Origin: Terfezia claveryi
Lineage: Eukaryota; Ascomycota; Pezizomycetes; Pezizales; Pezizaceae
Direction of reading: 5' to 3'
DNA: 64,000 nucleotides
NCBI GenBank assembly: GCA_015179025.1
Contig: WHUX01000030.1
Span: 62,001-126,000 of the forward strand
Of this stretch, positions 33,423-45,017 are shown piece by piece (the first letter of the stretch is position 1; each line of letters opens with the position of its first letter). The notes under the pieces were generated by a model, which searched no databases, had not been told where the DNA came from, and saw only the letters and a list, made by a program, of their open reading frames with translations. The translations under genes were made by a program, and so were the position numbers.

Positions 33423-35337
33423 ATGCTCCGGGCATTCACCCAACCAGGGCCTGCCAGGGCGGCTCTCCGCCGGAATGCCATTACCAGCAGTATCTCCGGT
33501 GGCGTTAGCCGTCGACATAATAATGCTCACCATGCCCGGGACTACATGGTATTCCACACGACCTACAACCCCGATGATGTACGCCTCCCCCCCCTTTCCC
33601 TCCATCTCAGGCCCAACTAACTTCCCTCAACCCCCATAGAACCTCCCCCACCTCCCCCCCGCCCTCCCGCCCCTCCCCAACCCTCCAAAAGGCATCCTCC
33701 TCCTCCTTACCCCCCTCTATGCTCCCCTCCTCACCACCGCCTCCTCCTCCCTCCTCGCCTCTCACCTCACCACCCTCCTCCCTCCCGACAACACTTCCAC
33801 AATCGACATTCTCGCCGCCGTGGTCGACGACCTCCCATCCTACCCTTCCAGCCCAACAAACAACGCCCCACACACATCCTCTATCCTGACGCATCAACGG
33901 AATGAGGGATGGAGCTGGCTTATTACAGATGAAGAGGGGCTTATCAATCGCACACTCTCCCCATCCTCCACGGGATCCTCAGCCACTATACAAAACCCCA
34001 CCACCTCCTCTACGGAGGGGAATATCGACTCCCATGGGCGCCCCGTCACAAAATTTACCGGCCGCAGAGCAAACTGGGGCTACGAGCTCCCCATCCCACT
34101 AGTCTTCTCCTTCCCCAACGGAAAATCCGTCGCCATTGCCTTGGCAAATACATTCTTCCAAACTGGCCGCCTCGCTACCCTCGGACGGGTTTCTGTGCGA
34201 AAAGGGCTAGAAGGGGGTTTAATCATGTTCGATGACGGCGGGATCCACGGTGCAGGGAAAGGGTGGGATACTGTCAATCGGGTATACAGGATTGTCATTC
34301 CCCCCCTGAGTAAGGCCGAGGGGGACTATAAATACACTTCCCGCCTCCCACTTATCCCGCTCACTGCCCCCCGTCAGATCCTGCACTGTGCGGGGAATAT
34401 CCTGCGAGAGCTATCCTTACCTGAGGACCCCAACACTGGGATCCCTGCGTCGAGGGAGCTGGAGTCTGCTGTGGATAGGTACCTCATGGAGAACCCGCAG
34501 GTTCCAGCGGGAAGGAAGCTGGATATATTCGCACTTATCACACCTCCTGGCTGCGAGTACCCCCAGAGGGATAGGACTGGGGGGTTTGATCCCTGGGATT
34601 CACAATCAGGGCAGAAATTGAGGAGGGTGATAAGTGGAGGTGGGGGGTGGGGGAAGAAAATGGGGTTATTGAGTATAGATCCGCAAGGGCTGACGTATGC
34701 GCTCAGTGATGACGAGTATGCGAGGTTGCATTACGATGATGATACTGTTGCTGGAGATGATGGCGAAGAGAAGAGATTTAAACGGGAGTTTGAGCGGAGA
34801 TTTTTCGGTGCAAAAGATGATATTGAGGATGTCCGTGGGCCTGCTTCAACTGAAGAAGCCGAGACAGGGGAGAAGAGGAATAAAAGCGAAGATGATAACA
34901 ACGACGACGGTACCATCCTCTCCACCAATTCTACAATCCAATTCTTCCTCTCAGACCTCAAAACCCCACCCTCACCACTTCCTAGCTCCTCCGCCTCCAT
35001 AATAGAACAATTCCTCATCCTAGGCTGCATCCACAAAGATACCCAACCCCTCGTTGTCGACCCTCTCAAGGAAGAGCGGAAGTTAGTTCGTGAGAAGGAG
35101 CTGTGTGGAGATGAAGTCAGCTATGAGATGGGGAAAATGAGGAAGGGGGTTCAAGTACCAAATGTATTTGGTGGGAGGGCGGAGGAAGGGGTGTGGGTTA
35201 CTGGTGAAGGGGGAGATGAGGTGGGGAGGGGAGGGAAGGGGAAGATGGATGTACCCGGGGGAGAGGTAGTCGTTGTGGTGAGGAGGCGAGAGGTGGGGAG
35301 AAGCACTAGCTATAATTGGGGGAATTGCATTCCTTGA
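33423..35337 (+). CDS. Conserved hypothetical protein, probably mitochondrial
   Basis: Two exons (33423-33578, 33640-35337) give 617 aa in a consistent phase. The N-terminus MLRAFTQPGPARAALRRNA is rich in Arg and Ala without acidic residues, a typical mitochondrial leader. Exon 2 opens with GILLLLTPLYAPLL and DILAAVVDDLPS, then a block ANWGYELPIPLVFSFPNGKS followed by LANTFFQTGRLATLG, and a segment ending in APRQILHCAGNILREL. The last third is acidic and Ser-rich, then Gly-rich. I do not recognise a named domain, though the first block recalls the FIST N-region. It ends 118 bp from the convergent DPH2. Confidence 0.7.
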
Positions 35338-35455
35338 TAAGGAAAAGGAAATGTCCATGGTGTGTATTTTTAATCTACCTGTATGGTATTATCTAAAAAA
35401 AAAAGAAATAAACTGCTGCATAAAATGATTATTTACATCCCTACCCGGTGGGCGC

Positions 35456-37315
35456 TCACCGCCTCTCGCCTTCCCAACCCAAGTTATACCCCCTCGCAAC
35501 CCCGCTCCTGCCAACTTCCATCTGCGCCCCCTCACCTCCAACCCCACTCTCACTACTCCAGTCTTCATCTTCATACCCAACCACCAACCCCCTCCAGGTC
35601 CGTTTCTCCTTTAGGAACTCCGCCGCTGGACTAAGTACACCACCTGTAGGGGCGAGGAGGTGGGTGTGTTTATTTTCCTCCGTCAGGGCGGAAGAGGCTG
35701 GATTTGTTGCAATAGGGAGATGTGCGAGGGGGCGAGAAGTGGATGAGTATCTGCCTGTGCGGAGGTCGAAGTCGGGGGGGAGGGACTCGGGGAGGTGGGA
35801 GAGTGGGTTGGAGGGATCTTCGTCGTCGGCGGGACTTGTACCGGGGGGTGAATCGTAGTTACCTTCTTCCTCTGGATTTTGTTTCTGTGTGGATTCATGC
35901 GCAGTTTCACCGCCTGTCGGATCCCTCTTTAGTAATGTATCAAAATCCGTGATCCACTCTCCATTCCATTCCCACAACCTCCCCCTTCCTGCCTCGCCAC
36001 CCTCTCCCTCACGATCCCCCATTCCCTCCAACGCAACCCCACACTCCCATGGCGTCACCACCCCTCTCCAAAACCCCCTTCCCCCATCCCCCCTCTCCAG
36101 CACGCCCCCCACAACCCCCTGTTCCCAACACCCCACCCCCACCCACCCTTCTACCTCACTAAAATTCGCTAACTTCTCCGGATTCACCTTGCCCACAACG
36201 ACCATATAGCTCTTTTTGCCTTTACTCTGAATTAGGCGTTGCAGGAGGGAAATTAGTGGAAGGTAGTTATTTACGGATAAGGTAGAGACAAGAATCCCGA
36301 TTATTGACACAGCACGAAGTTGAGTTAATAGTGCATACCTGCGGCGAAGGAGCGGCATCGTCGCTAGTGGGGCAGTGCTTATGGCTGAGACGGTCGGATC
36401 TCTATCCGTAGGGAAGATATGCACCTTCCCGACCCTTGAGGCAAGAACAAGGAGCAAACTAGTCATCGGAGTGCTAATATGGAACAACGTCCATTCTTCC
36501 CGCAGTATCCTCGCCATCTCAGCCTTCTCCTCTGCAGAATGGCTTGCACCAGACATACACTCCGAGGGTAAGGTCCGATTCGGCAACAGCGCAGATGGAT
36601 CGTGAATTACCTCCGCTTCCCAGATTTGGGTATACCCGGATTCCTCTCTTAGTTTCTTCACTATTGGGTACAGGTGGGACGTATATGTCACATCCGCCAT
36701 GACCACGACCTTCTCCGTCCTATCTGGGTATAACGTCGTAAATGTATCGAGGATGCTTTGTTGTGAAAGGGGAGGGTGTGTAAAGACGTATATCACAGGC
36801 AGGCGAGCTGTCGGGGAGAGACACGCCCGGCCGTAGTGTACTAGTACATCTGCAGAGACGTGTTCTGCGGCGATTTCGTCGGCGCAGCAGGAGCCGTAGC
36901 TAGTGTCGGCCAGGATGTAGAGTTTCTTCTCCACCCTCTGAGTAGTCCTCTCGGTATCTTCTCCTTCTGACGGCCCTTCTGCTGCTGGGGCATTTAAGCT
37001 GTCCCGGAGTAACTCATACACCCGGGTTGCGCCTAGCTGGAGAAGTTCATCGGGGAACTGTAGTGCGATCCGGCTCCAACCTCCGGATCGTAACTCGGTG
37101 ATAGTGCGGTCGATCTCAAAGAAGCTGCGGAGCTCGGCGTGGGTTTTTGGGGCGTAGGCGGGTGGCGGTGGTGGGGGGAGGGTGAAGAAGGAGGGGTCTT
37201 CGTGGGTGGAGAGTACCGGGGCGACGGTTGGCGCGGTGGTAGTTTGGGGTGGGGGGATGAGGGTTCGCTCATTTCTCAAAATAGGGTGCAGGGAGTGAGA
37301 ATAATGGTAGGGCAT
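35456..37315 (-). CDS. DPH2: Diphthamide biosynthesis protein 2
   Basis: Single exon, 619 aa from ATG 37315 (an upstream in-frame ATG exists at 37402). Dph2 partners Dph1 in the first step of diphthamide formation on elongation factor 2, transferring the aminocarboxypropyl group through an iron-sulfur cluster. Landmarks: SFFEIDRTITELRSGGWSRI and ALQFPDELL near the start; the conserved ADTSYGSCCADEIAAEHVSA with its cysteines; LVHYGRACLSPTARLPVIYVF; DVTYTSHLYPI; IGILVSTLSVNNYLPLI; and VVGKVNPEKLANFSEVEGWVG. The C-terminal region carries a low-complexity insert, then AAEFLKEKRTWRGLVV, as in other fungal Dph2 proteins. It is slightly longer than yeast Dph2. Confidence 0.95.
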   Translation of the reverse strand: MPYHYSHSLHPILRNERTLIPPPQTTTAPTVAPVLSTHEDPSFFTLPPPPPPAYAPKTHAELRSFFEIDRTITELRSGGWSRIALQFPDELLQLGATRVYELLRDSLNAPAAEGPSEGEDTERTTQRVEKKLYILADTSYGSCCADEIAAEHVSADVLVHYGRACLSPTARLPVIYVFTHPPLSQQSILDTFTTLYPDRTEKVVVMADVTYTSHLYPIVKKLREESGYTQIWEAEVIHDPSALLPNRTLPSECMSGASHSAEEKAEMARILREEWTLFHISTPMTSLLLVLASRVGKVHIFPTDRDPTVSAISTAPLATMPLLRRRYALLTQLRAVSIIGILVSTLSVNNYLPLISLLQRLIQSKGKKSYMVVVGKVNPEKLANFSEVEGWVGVGCWEQGVVGGVLERGDGGRGFWRGVVTPWECGVALEGMGDREGEGGEAGRGRLWEWNGEWITDFDTLLKRDPTGGETAHESTQKQNPEEEGNYDSPPGTSPADDEDPSNPLSHLPESLPPDFDLRTGRYSSTSRPLAHLPIATNPASSALTEENKHTHLLAPTGGVLSPAAEFLKEKRTWRGLVVGYEDEDWSSESGVGGEGAQMEVGRSGVARGYNLGWEGERR

Positions 37316-37647
37316 GTTTTGTTTGTGGTGAGTGTCGGAAAGCTTGTTTATGCAGTAGAGGGAAGCGAGCAACGGATATGTGTATGGAGAATGCATATGC
37401 ATATGATATGCAGCTATCTAGTCTCGTGACCTGACTCGAATTCCGACATGCTCACCCCGCAAAAGAATTGACTGTTGGAACATTTATATGGAGTATATAT
37501 ATATGGGCATAATTGTATATACAACGAGTCAAGCATAATGCGGATAGGCATGCATATGAATGATTTCCAACATACTGTGAACAAATATATATGAAAATGG
37601 CAAAGCTACATATCATGAACAATCTGTCCCCTCCACAGTGATGATGA

Positions 37648-38241
37648 CTAGGCATCCAACAGGTATGAATCGACAACCAGGGCAACCACCACTCCCAATG
37701 CCGTTGCCTTCCATGGACCAATCCTTTCAGCATATCTATATAGCATCAGATACGCAAATATCAGAAACGGTACCATCGTCACTGATTTCCTGACACGCTC
37801 CGCAACCTTCTCCATTTTTGCAACATTCCCACCAACCATGTTGTCGACTCTGCTAGTCATTTTTTCCATATCCCGGAGTGACATTTGCCACCACTGGTTT
37901 GCAATGTCGCGTACTTCCGCAACGTTCTTACCGACCGTGTTATCGGCTTTGCCGACCAAGCTTTCAATGTCCGCAAGCCGTTTTTCTGACATCTCCCACA
38001 ACTCCCGTACAATTCCGTTCACTTCTGCAACACGCATGGCGGAAACTCGCTCAAAGAGCTGTACACTGTTCGAGCCAACGTTGCGGAGGTCTTGGTCAAA
38101 TATACCAGCATCTGGCTCATGGTTAACATGTCTATCCGTATTCATGTAGTTCTTTCTTACAGATCTAATTTCAACGTAGGCCGACTTACTGGCACATAAG
38201 AACAAAGCTAGTAAAACAAATATCCGTTTAGCCAAAACCAT
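37648..38241 (-). CDS. Signal-peptide protein with amphipathic repeats and C-terminal membrane segments
   Basis: A clean 197-codon frame without introns. It opens with MVLAKRIFVLLALFLCASKSA, a typical signal peptide. A helical region of about 100 residues follows, with two related units containing LWEMSEKRLADIESLVGKAD.TVGKNVAE and WWQMSLRDMEKMTSRVDNMVGGNVAK, which look like a coiled coil or apolipophorin-like repeat. Two hydrophobic stretches near the C-terminus (VPFLIFAYLMLY and ATALGVVVALVVDSYLL) could anchor it. I recognise no family. It might be a secretory-pathway or secreted protein. Confidence 0.6.
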   Translation of the reverse strand: MVLAKRIFVLLALFLCASKSAYVEIRSVRKNYMNTDRHVNHEPDAGIFDQDLRNVGSNSVQLFERVSAMRVAEVNGIVRELWEMSEKRLADIESLVGKADNTVGKNVAEVRDIANQWWQMSLRDMEKMTSRVDNMVGGNVAKMEKVAERVRKSVTMVPFLIFAYLMLYRYAERIGPWKATALGVVVALVVDSYLLDA

Positions 38242-38973
38242 CGCTAAAAGTAGAGCTCAGGGGATTTTCAATAAACGTGTCTTGAGTCCGTGAGTGTGTA
38301 GCTGAAAGGTGAAAACCTAGAAGCCTAAGAAAAGAAGGTCGATGAAAAGCTGCTGCTTCAGCCTCATCATGAGTTGAGCCCAACCAATGGGTAAATTTCC
38401 CAGTCACCCTCCTGTATTTTCTGATAATGTACGGTACGTACCTTATATGAGTGTGTACAGTAAAAGATTGAGCATTGTCATCAATTATCAAGGGCCTCAA
38501 TTTGGGCTGTATCACAGCCACCTTGATGCAAAGAACTAGCCAGAAAAGGGAAATATACAGTAAACTTGGGGGAGGACATACGCAAAGATCATCCTGATCG
38601 AGCAAAGTGGTTGTACGACCTTGGTAGCCATTTGTGCAGCCGATATGATCAAAGAGAAAATTTACGGGACCTCGAGGCCTGTCAATTACGAAGAATCAGC
38701 AGTGAAGGCAACACCTGATGATCACCCTGACCATGCAGCATTTTTGAATACGGTGCCGCATATGTTGCACCAGCGGAAAATCGCCTGGTGCTCCCGCACG
38801 TTGATTTTGTGGATTTTGGAAATGTGGCGGTGGATGAGACAGTCAAAGGCGGAGAGAATGTAGATGCGGTGAGGCCTGGAGGGAAGTTGGGTGATGAGAG
38901 GGCTTTGATATGCGGGGCGAGGTTGGTGGTTATGCGGCCGGAGGGGCATACCACTAGACTAACGCCTGGTATA
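38242..38973. other. intergenic with unassigned coding-like stretch
   Basis: A plus frame at about 38735-38997 (LPHVDFVDFGNVAVDETVKG and onward) stays open to the MITE but has no start or recognisable domain. It may be a relic. The rest is A/T-rich. Confidence 0.35.
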
Positions 38974-39214
38974 TACAGTTACGGTAGGTGGCAATGAATT
39001 TGGTACCCCCCTTGCATTAGAGTCCTGCATTACCATACGTTTAGCACACATATTATAGGTTTAAAGCGTACTGCATACTCACCCCTGTTAGGTACCTCCC
39101 TTATATCAGAGTCCTGCATTAGCACATATTTAGTTTATATATTATAGGTTTAAAGCATGCTGCATACTCACCCCCTATTATACGGGGTACCAAATTCATT
39201 GCCACCTAACTGTA
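38974..39214. mobile_element. 241-bp MITE with TACAGTTA termini
   Basis: The outer ends TACAGTTA (38974-38981) and TAACTGTA (39207-39214) are inverted. Just inside, GGTGGCAATGAATTTGGTAC and its complement pair perfectly. The left arm has a 5-bp insertion after TACAGTTA. The interior is an 89-bp imperfect tandem duplication (AGAGTCCTGCATTA at 39019 and 39108). The TACAGT start is typical of Tc1/mariner-like elements, which duplicate TA. Confidence 0.82.
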
Positions 39215-39760
39215 CCAAGAGCAGGGTAGATAAGTAAATACTGTAGGCATGTGAATGGGATTCTTGCGTATACATTTGAGAGGGAAAAATGCGATAGTGT
39301 CTCTGGAGGAAGAAACATAGTTTATATGTATCTGCTAATGCTGCAGCACCAATATAGCTTGTAGAGATATATTAACCAAGAGTACCTACTACAGTAGAGG
39401 ATGAGACAAGTGATCCATATATATACATGAATCAATTGTAACTATGAATTCGGCGATAGGAAATACAAAACAGAGGTATGACGAATCACGAAAACAAGTT
39501 GTAATTAGTAGAAGCATCAAGAAAGTACGTACAGTAAGTAATTCCGAGGAAATTGCGAACGCAACCGATACCCATCAAGCCTTTTCAATCACGGCCGGAT
39601 CAACGTTTTTCCAGGACCCCACAGCTCCACTCATCTCTGCTCTAACTCCCCACCCCGCCACCCCTATGAATATCGCATTAACCAATCACAAAAGCTTCCC
39701 TTGCAGCCCAATACAGATCATATACCCCGGTTTCCAGTTCCCGCTTTGCCCAACCCTTCA
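39215..39760. other. intergenic, upstream of the DUF1308 gene
   Basis: No gene is seen. The sequence is A/T-rich until about 39540, then more mixed. It presumably carries the promoter of the following gene. Confidence 0.4.
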
Positions 39761-40862
39761 ATGTCTTTGCCGACCGAGAATCCCTCTCCGCAGTCAGAGT
39801 CACCCAGCTCAGACATCACATTAGCGAGCCTAGCCGGTCCATTGATCGAGAGATGTGCTCTCTTGCTCGAGGAGGTCCAGACGCTGCAGAATTTTATCAA
39901 GGAGAACTATCTTCCGGAAATTGAACTACGTGCGTTCAGGAGTCATGTTCAGAGCGAGCTTCGGTTCTTGAAGAATGTGAGTATCGTGAGATAAATACCG
40001 AAACTGATTCTATTGGACTGCTGTTGACTATAAGGTACTGTAGATTGGATCCAGATTTGCTGCTGGAGCAGAGGAAGAAAGAACTCAACACTCACTACGG
40101 TCTTCGAATTTGGGGTATTTTGAGCTTGTTTGGGCTGCAGCGAAATCTTCAACTGGGCTATACTCTATTCTCACTCATGTCCACGAAACGGGACTGAGAC
40201 CTTCGGTTAAGCAAGAGAAAGCAGTAAAGTCTGTCCAGGTCGAGGTAATAGCACAAGATGGGCTACTGTGGTAGGCGACTTTCTACCTGGCCCCTTTTTC
40301 AGGAAGCATAATGTTGGGGTCTTGCTGACTGCTGATTCTCATCTTCAGGATAAAGCTCAACGCCATCTCCCCCAAACGGCTTATGTACGAGCTCGCCAAA
40401 TGTGGCTACGAAGGTTTTTCCTCGCCTTCCCCTTCCTCAGACTCCGGCTCCGGATTCGCAGCATCAGCAGTAGAGGCTGAAGGCGACGCCGATGATGATG
40501 ATGACGACTGGAATCGCACTGCCATCTCCAATATCCCCCTAATTCAACACGCTGACCTCCTCTCCCGTGCCGCAAAGAACACCTGGGTCAACTACCGCCA
40601 CCCACACATAAGCTACGTTTTCCAAAACGTGCATCTCCGCAGCTCCCCTACGCCTATAAAAGCTATCATAAGACGTCTACAACAAATTGGCGCAACGGTC
40701 CACTGCGCTGATGACGCCCCTTCTTCTTCTACACCAAATTATGGATTAATACCAGCGTTGCATAACCCACCAAGTTTAAGAGATACCCTCAGGAAATTGA
40801 AGGAGAGAGACTTATATGCGCATATCTCCCACAAGCTTAATATTGATTGCACGGTATATATA

Positions 40863-40924
<62 letters not shown>

Positions 40925-41831
40925 CCCGTGGTGACCCACCCCTTCAGCCGAATCATAAACATTAGATCCTGAGAGCAGAGTATTCTAATGGTGATTAACT
41001 CGTATATTTAGATCCTCCTTGCCCTAGCCTCCGACATCTCCAACGCAACAGTCTTCCCCACCAGCAGGAAATTCAACCGCGCCATCCTCTCCCAACTCAA
41101 AAATGAAATCCACCGTCCCCTCCTTCCATCGATCCTCTTTCCTGTGCTTGCCGGGCACGAGCTCTACTGCACCCGCACCGCGCGTCAGCGGTTTGAAGAA
41201 ATCGTAGATGAAATTGGCACGCATACAGAAAAAACTAGAGCGCAAGTTATCCTCGGCACAACCACCAACTACTCTAACCCCGCTTCTTCTCTGTGGGGGG
41301 GATATCAGTCCAACTGTATCCATACCGTTCCGAAAGGCCTCAGACTACCGATTCGGGTGCTAGAGGAGGAGTTCTTTGAAGGGCCATTCCCACAAGCGGA
41401 GGGGGTCAGTAAGCATTTAACCCCGATCAACCAGAGCGTGTTTATGACGGGGTGGAGGATGGGTATGACGACCATTACGAGTAATATGGCTGTGGGGAAG
41501 GTGGTAGATGGGAAATGGACGAGGTGTTTGGAGGAGATGGAGAGGGGGGGAGTAAGATTAGAGGCACTTGATGGTGTACCTGGGGAGAATGGGAGGGGTC
41601 CGAATAGTGAGTACTTACTCTTTGTCTTTGGTTCCATATTAGCAGTCAGCGAGAGATATAGCCAGTTACCCTGAACTGGTGTTTGAACTAACCTCTCTCC
41701 AACCCGCAGTGTGGATGCTTTACACGGCGAGGAGCTTGGTAGGAAAAGGGCCACGGCCGAAATCTGTAGATGAGACTACTCAAGAGCAACGGGATAGCGG
41801 GGAGGAGGAAGAGGAGGAACAGGACAGCTAG
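39761..41831 (+). CDS. DUF1308 family protein (C7orf25/UPF0415-like)
   Basis: Five exons (39761-39976, 40044-40270, 40349-40853, 41012-41606, 41710-41831) give 554 aa, with all phases matching. The N-terminal helical part contains PLIERCALLLEEVQTLQNFI and EIELRAFRSHVQSELRFLK. The C-terminal part is the DUF1308 domain: KLNIDCTILLALASDISN, FPVLAGHELYCTRTARQRFE, TEKTRAQVILG and VFMTGWRMGMTTITSNMAVG. The core is thought to resemble a PIN-type nuclease fold; its biological role is not established. The C-terminus is very acidic. Intron 3 contains a (CAT)n microsatellite of about 60 bp. The next gene is convergent. Confidence 0.83.
40862..40924. repeat. (CAT)n microsatellite in an intron
   Basis: About twenty perfect CAT/ATC triplets follow the donor GTATATATA of the DUF1308 gene's third intron. 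Read through, they would encode poly-His, but the protein frame resumes with ILLALASD after the acceptor at 41011, so the tract is intronic. Confidence 0.9.
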
Positions 41832-42675
41832 CAAAGGAGCTTGAAGATGTAGGTCTAGACAATCTCGGTGACAGCGGGGTGAGGTTGTAAAAATATGATT
41901 TGCGTATCCGTGATTGATCGAGTTGATGTAAGTATTGTGTGGTATGGTATTAGGAAGTGCATTCAATCAATCACTTACTGCATTGGCATTGGCATTGGCA
42001 TTTGTATTGGCATTGACTTAAATTTTGCTTACTGTCTGTTTGCTGTTCTGTTTAGGGTGATCTTTTTGGGTTTGTTTTTGGGGGTATATCCAAGACAAAT
42101 GAACACTACTGATTATCTCACTGTCAACTCAGGGGAGGAGGTGGCTAGTGTCGAGTTCAATAATCTCATCTCCTATCTTCAAACATAGCTCGCTTTATTT
42201 AGCAGCATGTACCCAAGTTTCATCATGTTTGTAATTCGTAAGGTAAAGCAAGGACCAACATTCTATTTTCTACAAGTCACAACTTCCCATTAACAAGACC
42301 ACAGATATAATCCATGCACAGGGGTACTACTGAGCAAGAGCAAGAGCGAGAGCAAGAGCAATATACGAAGTATTCATCATTCTTCCCTAATTTTCTCCAG
42401 TAGTTTTCTCATTAAAAACCATTATCTCATCCCATCTCTGATATGTTTCTCATTCCATCTCATCTCATCTCACCCCTCACAACAAAAGAGAAGAAAAAAA
42501 GCCAGTCAAAAATACGAAACAGAGATAGATTAAAAGAGTTACCACAACCCAACCCCGCCCCCGCCTCAACTTCTTTTCTTCTCAAACTCCACGTCACACA
42601 GTCACACACACTCCCAGCCTAAACCCTGCTTGCGTCCTGGTAAATCATTCCTACTCCCAACCCCACTCCTTAACT
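41832..42675. other. Convergent 3' regions
   Basis: Spacer between two converging genes. It includes a hexanucleotide ATTGGC repeat at 41971-42015, a GAGCAA repeat at 42328-42360, and long A/T- and TCTCAT-rich stretches. A 97-codon plus frame over the hexamers is not convincing. Confidence 0.5.
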
Positions 42676-44580
42676 CTAATCCCTCTTCCTCGTCAAGTTC
42701 TTCCTCTCCTCATCCTCACTCCACCCATCCTCACTCCCATCCCCCTCCCCACCCACACTAAAAATCGCCTCCCCACTATCCCTCCTCACACTACTACTCC
42801 CCCTGCACCCCCGCCCAACCCCCCATTCCCACCCTGTCGTTCTCCCTTCATCACGACCGTCGGACTCCCACTACTACTCGGTCTCGCCGCATACTCTCTC
42901 ACCCTCCCCCTTTCCCTTTCCAAGCTCCCCCGTCTCTCCAGATCATCCTCATCCTCACTTCCCCCAATACTCGCAATCTCGAACCCGTCATCATCCTGCG
43001 CCAACTCATCACTCATCGCAAACCTACGGTTATTCGCTGTCGGTCTCCAAATATAGGCAATGACAACCAGATCGACCAAATATACCAAATTTAACCAGCC
43101 ATCAAGAACGAACCACCTCGTTTTCCAGTGTGTCGGGGCAAAGTCCGCAGACCCGTGTGATGCAAAGGTGAGGGAATTTAGGAAGAAGAAGACAAAGATG
43201 ACGATGATACTGCTTAGTAACACCCACCAGAGGCGCTTATACATAAGACTTTTCACATTCTGTTTCCGCTCAATCAACTCCTTCATTGTCAAGTTTAGCG
43301 AGTTGAGTGTCCATACGTAGAATGCAGTGAGTGTAGCTGCCAGGGGTAGAATGACAAGAAGGACTATTGGTCCGGCGGAATCGGGAGAGAGGGTCAGAGA
43401 TGCAATGGAGTAGATAACTCCAAAGATAAAGTGTGCGATTGCTAGGCCGCGGACGAGATTCATGGCTTTACCTAGGGTGGGCTTGACGACGCCGTAGCCC
43501 ATGCAGACGATGAGGAGGAGGAAGAAGGAGAAGGAGTTGCGGCCGGCATTGAGGATAGCCACGATTATCATGAGGATTTTGGAGCCGAGGGTGTTGCCGT
43601 AGTTGTTAGTGTAATCTGTGAAAGGGTTTAGTAAGGAGGGTGGGATATGGTGGGATGAGTGAGGGGGGGTAACTACCGTAGAATGCCCAGGTGATTAGCA
43701 TCTCGATGATGAGGAAGATGATGATTGCTGTAATGTAGTTCTGCACAGGGAGAATATCTACCCTATGCTGTACGTATAAGAAAGCCCATAACCTGTCCCA
43801 GCTGTCAGCTCTCAGGATGTCGAAGATACAGCCGAGGTTGACTTACACTGCAACCAATGCATACACGACCGTTAATCCCCCATAAAATGGTAATTTGGCA
43901 ATTTGACTTCCGGGTAACTCTCCATACGCATTCTGGAACACCGCGACAGCTTCATACTTGACTGCCATGGAATGGTATGTCTGGACACAGTAGTACCCCG
44001 TCTTGACAACATTGTATTTGAGTGGTGTCGGGGCCTTCAGATTGACTGCAGTCGTAAATATAGTTCCTGCAGAACTGGCGTTTGCGTCCGGCGAGACGAT
44101 GAATTGCCCCGTTTCGGTTTCATTGCAAAGATTGAGTTTAACAGCATCACTGTCGCAGACGTACTTTCTCTATTCAACGGATTAGCTCCCTATGACTGAC
44201 TACAGGGTGGTGGGGTAAGTAAGTAGGTACGTACCTCCTCCGAATCCTCACTCGGAAACCTCCCCAAATAATTCGCATCCTCCCACTCAAATATCAACAA
44301 ACTTACAATCTTATCCCCATGCGAGTCCGGTTTCGCCTTGAAATTGACTGCTATGAATGGGTCTATTTCGCCTCCCCACGACTTCTTACTCCACATCCCC
44401 GCACATTGTTGTCGGGTACCATCCTCTTGGTCCTGATTACTCCATACGTTAGCTGATTCTCCCAGACCTGGTCTACTAAGATAGGGAGCTTGGGGATGTG
44501 CATACTATTAGGTACTCGGCTGCATTTGCGAGGCAAGCACCGGCTGCTAATAGCAGGCCTGTAATTAACGAGCGTCGCAT
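42676..44580 (-). CDS. PTM1-like GOST-family seven-transmembrane protein
   Basis: The start MRRSLITGLLLAAGACLANA (44580) is a signal peptide. After an intron, the luminal domain includes CAGMWSKKSWGGEIDPF and LLIFEWEDANYLGRFPSED. Further exons add the stalk (FQNAYGELPGSQIAKLPFYG) and the membrane core. The largest exon (to 43571 and beyond) carries five or more hydrophobic segments with NAGRNSFSFFLLLIVCMGYG and VKPTLGK, then WWVLLSSIIVIFVFFFLNS. This is the Ptm1/TMEM87/GPR107 family of Golgi and endosome membrane proteins. The terminal frame stops near 42786 unless one base is added in a G-run around 42810; then it continues to 42676 and ends EERKNLTRKRD. Intron borders for the small exons are approximate. 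Confidence 0.82.
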
Positions 44581-45017
44581 TAGTATTCTTCTCTCTTCCT
44601 CGCCGTGGTTTGTTTTGCGTCTGTTCGTGGTGCGATTTCGCTAAGCGTGTCTGTCGTATCAGTCAGCTACAGGCGTACAGGCACAGCTCTGGTAAATTAA
44701 TGACAGTACGTACGTAAATAAAGAAGCTTCGAGAGACACTTGAGATACTCTCCCGTAAGAAGAAATAATGGAAATCTAAGACCTGTCGTATGTGGGATAA
44801 CGGAGAATAAAGCCAGACGCCCAAGTACGCCCTGCGTATATGGAATTATACCAGACGGGTATGTACAGCTGACACTATACGATCTCCGGGGCAGCGCGGC
44901 GGTGCAGGTGGCCGGGTAGCTTGTGTCACCTTGTGTGGCCGGCCCGTTTGTTGCTCGGTACCGTAATATTATTGCCGAAATCGAAGGCTTCACATCTACC
45001 TTACAAGAAGCAGCATC
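44581..45017. promoter_or_regulatory. Divergent PTM1-like/GEP4 promoter
   Basis: This 437-bp gap between oppositely oriented start codons must serve both genes. It contains several GTAC and TACGTAC words (near 44706). A 202-codon minus frame here overlaps GEP4's first exon antisense and is not accepted as a gene. Confidence 0.5.

Noticed and set aside
40854..40937. Poly-histidine protein end
   Set aside because: The triplets lie in an intron; the DUF1308 frame continues after the acceptor at 41011.
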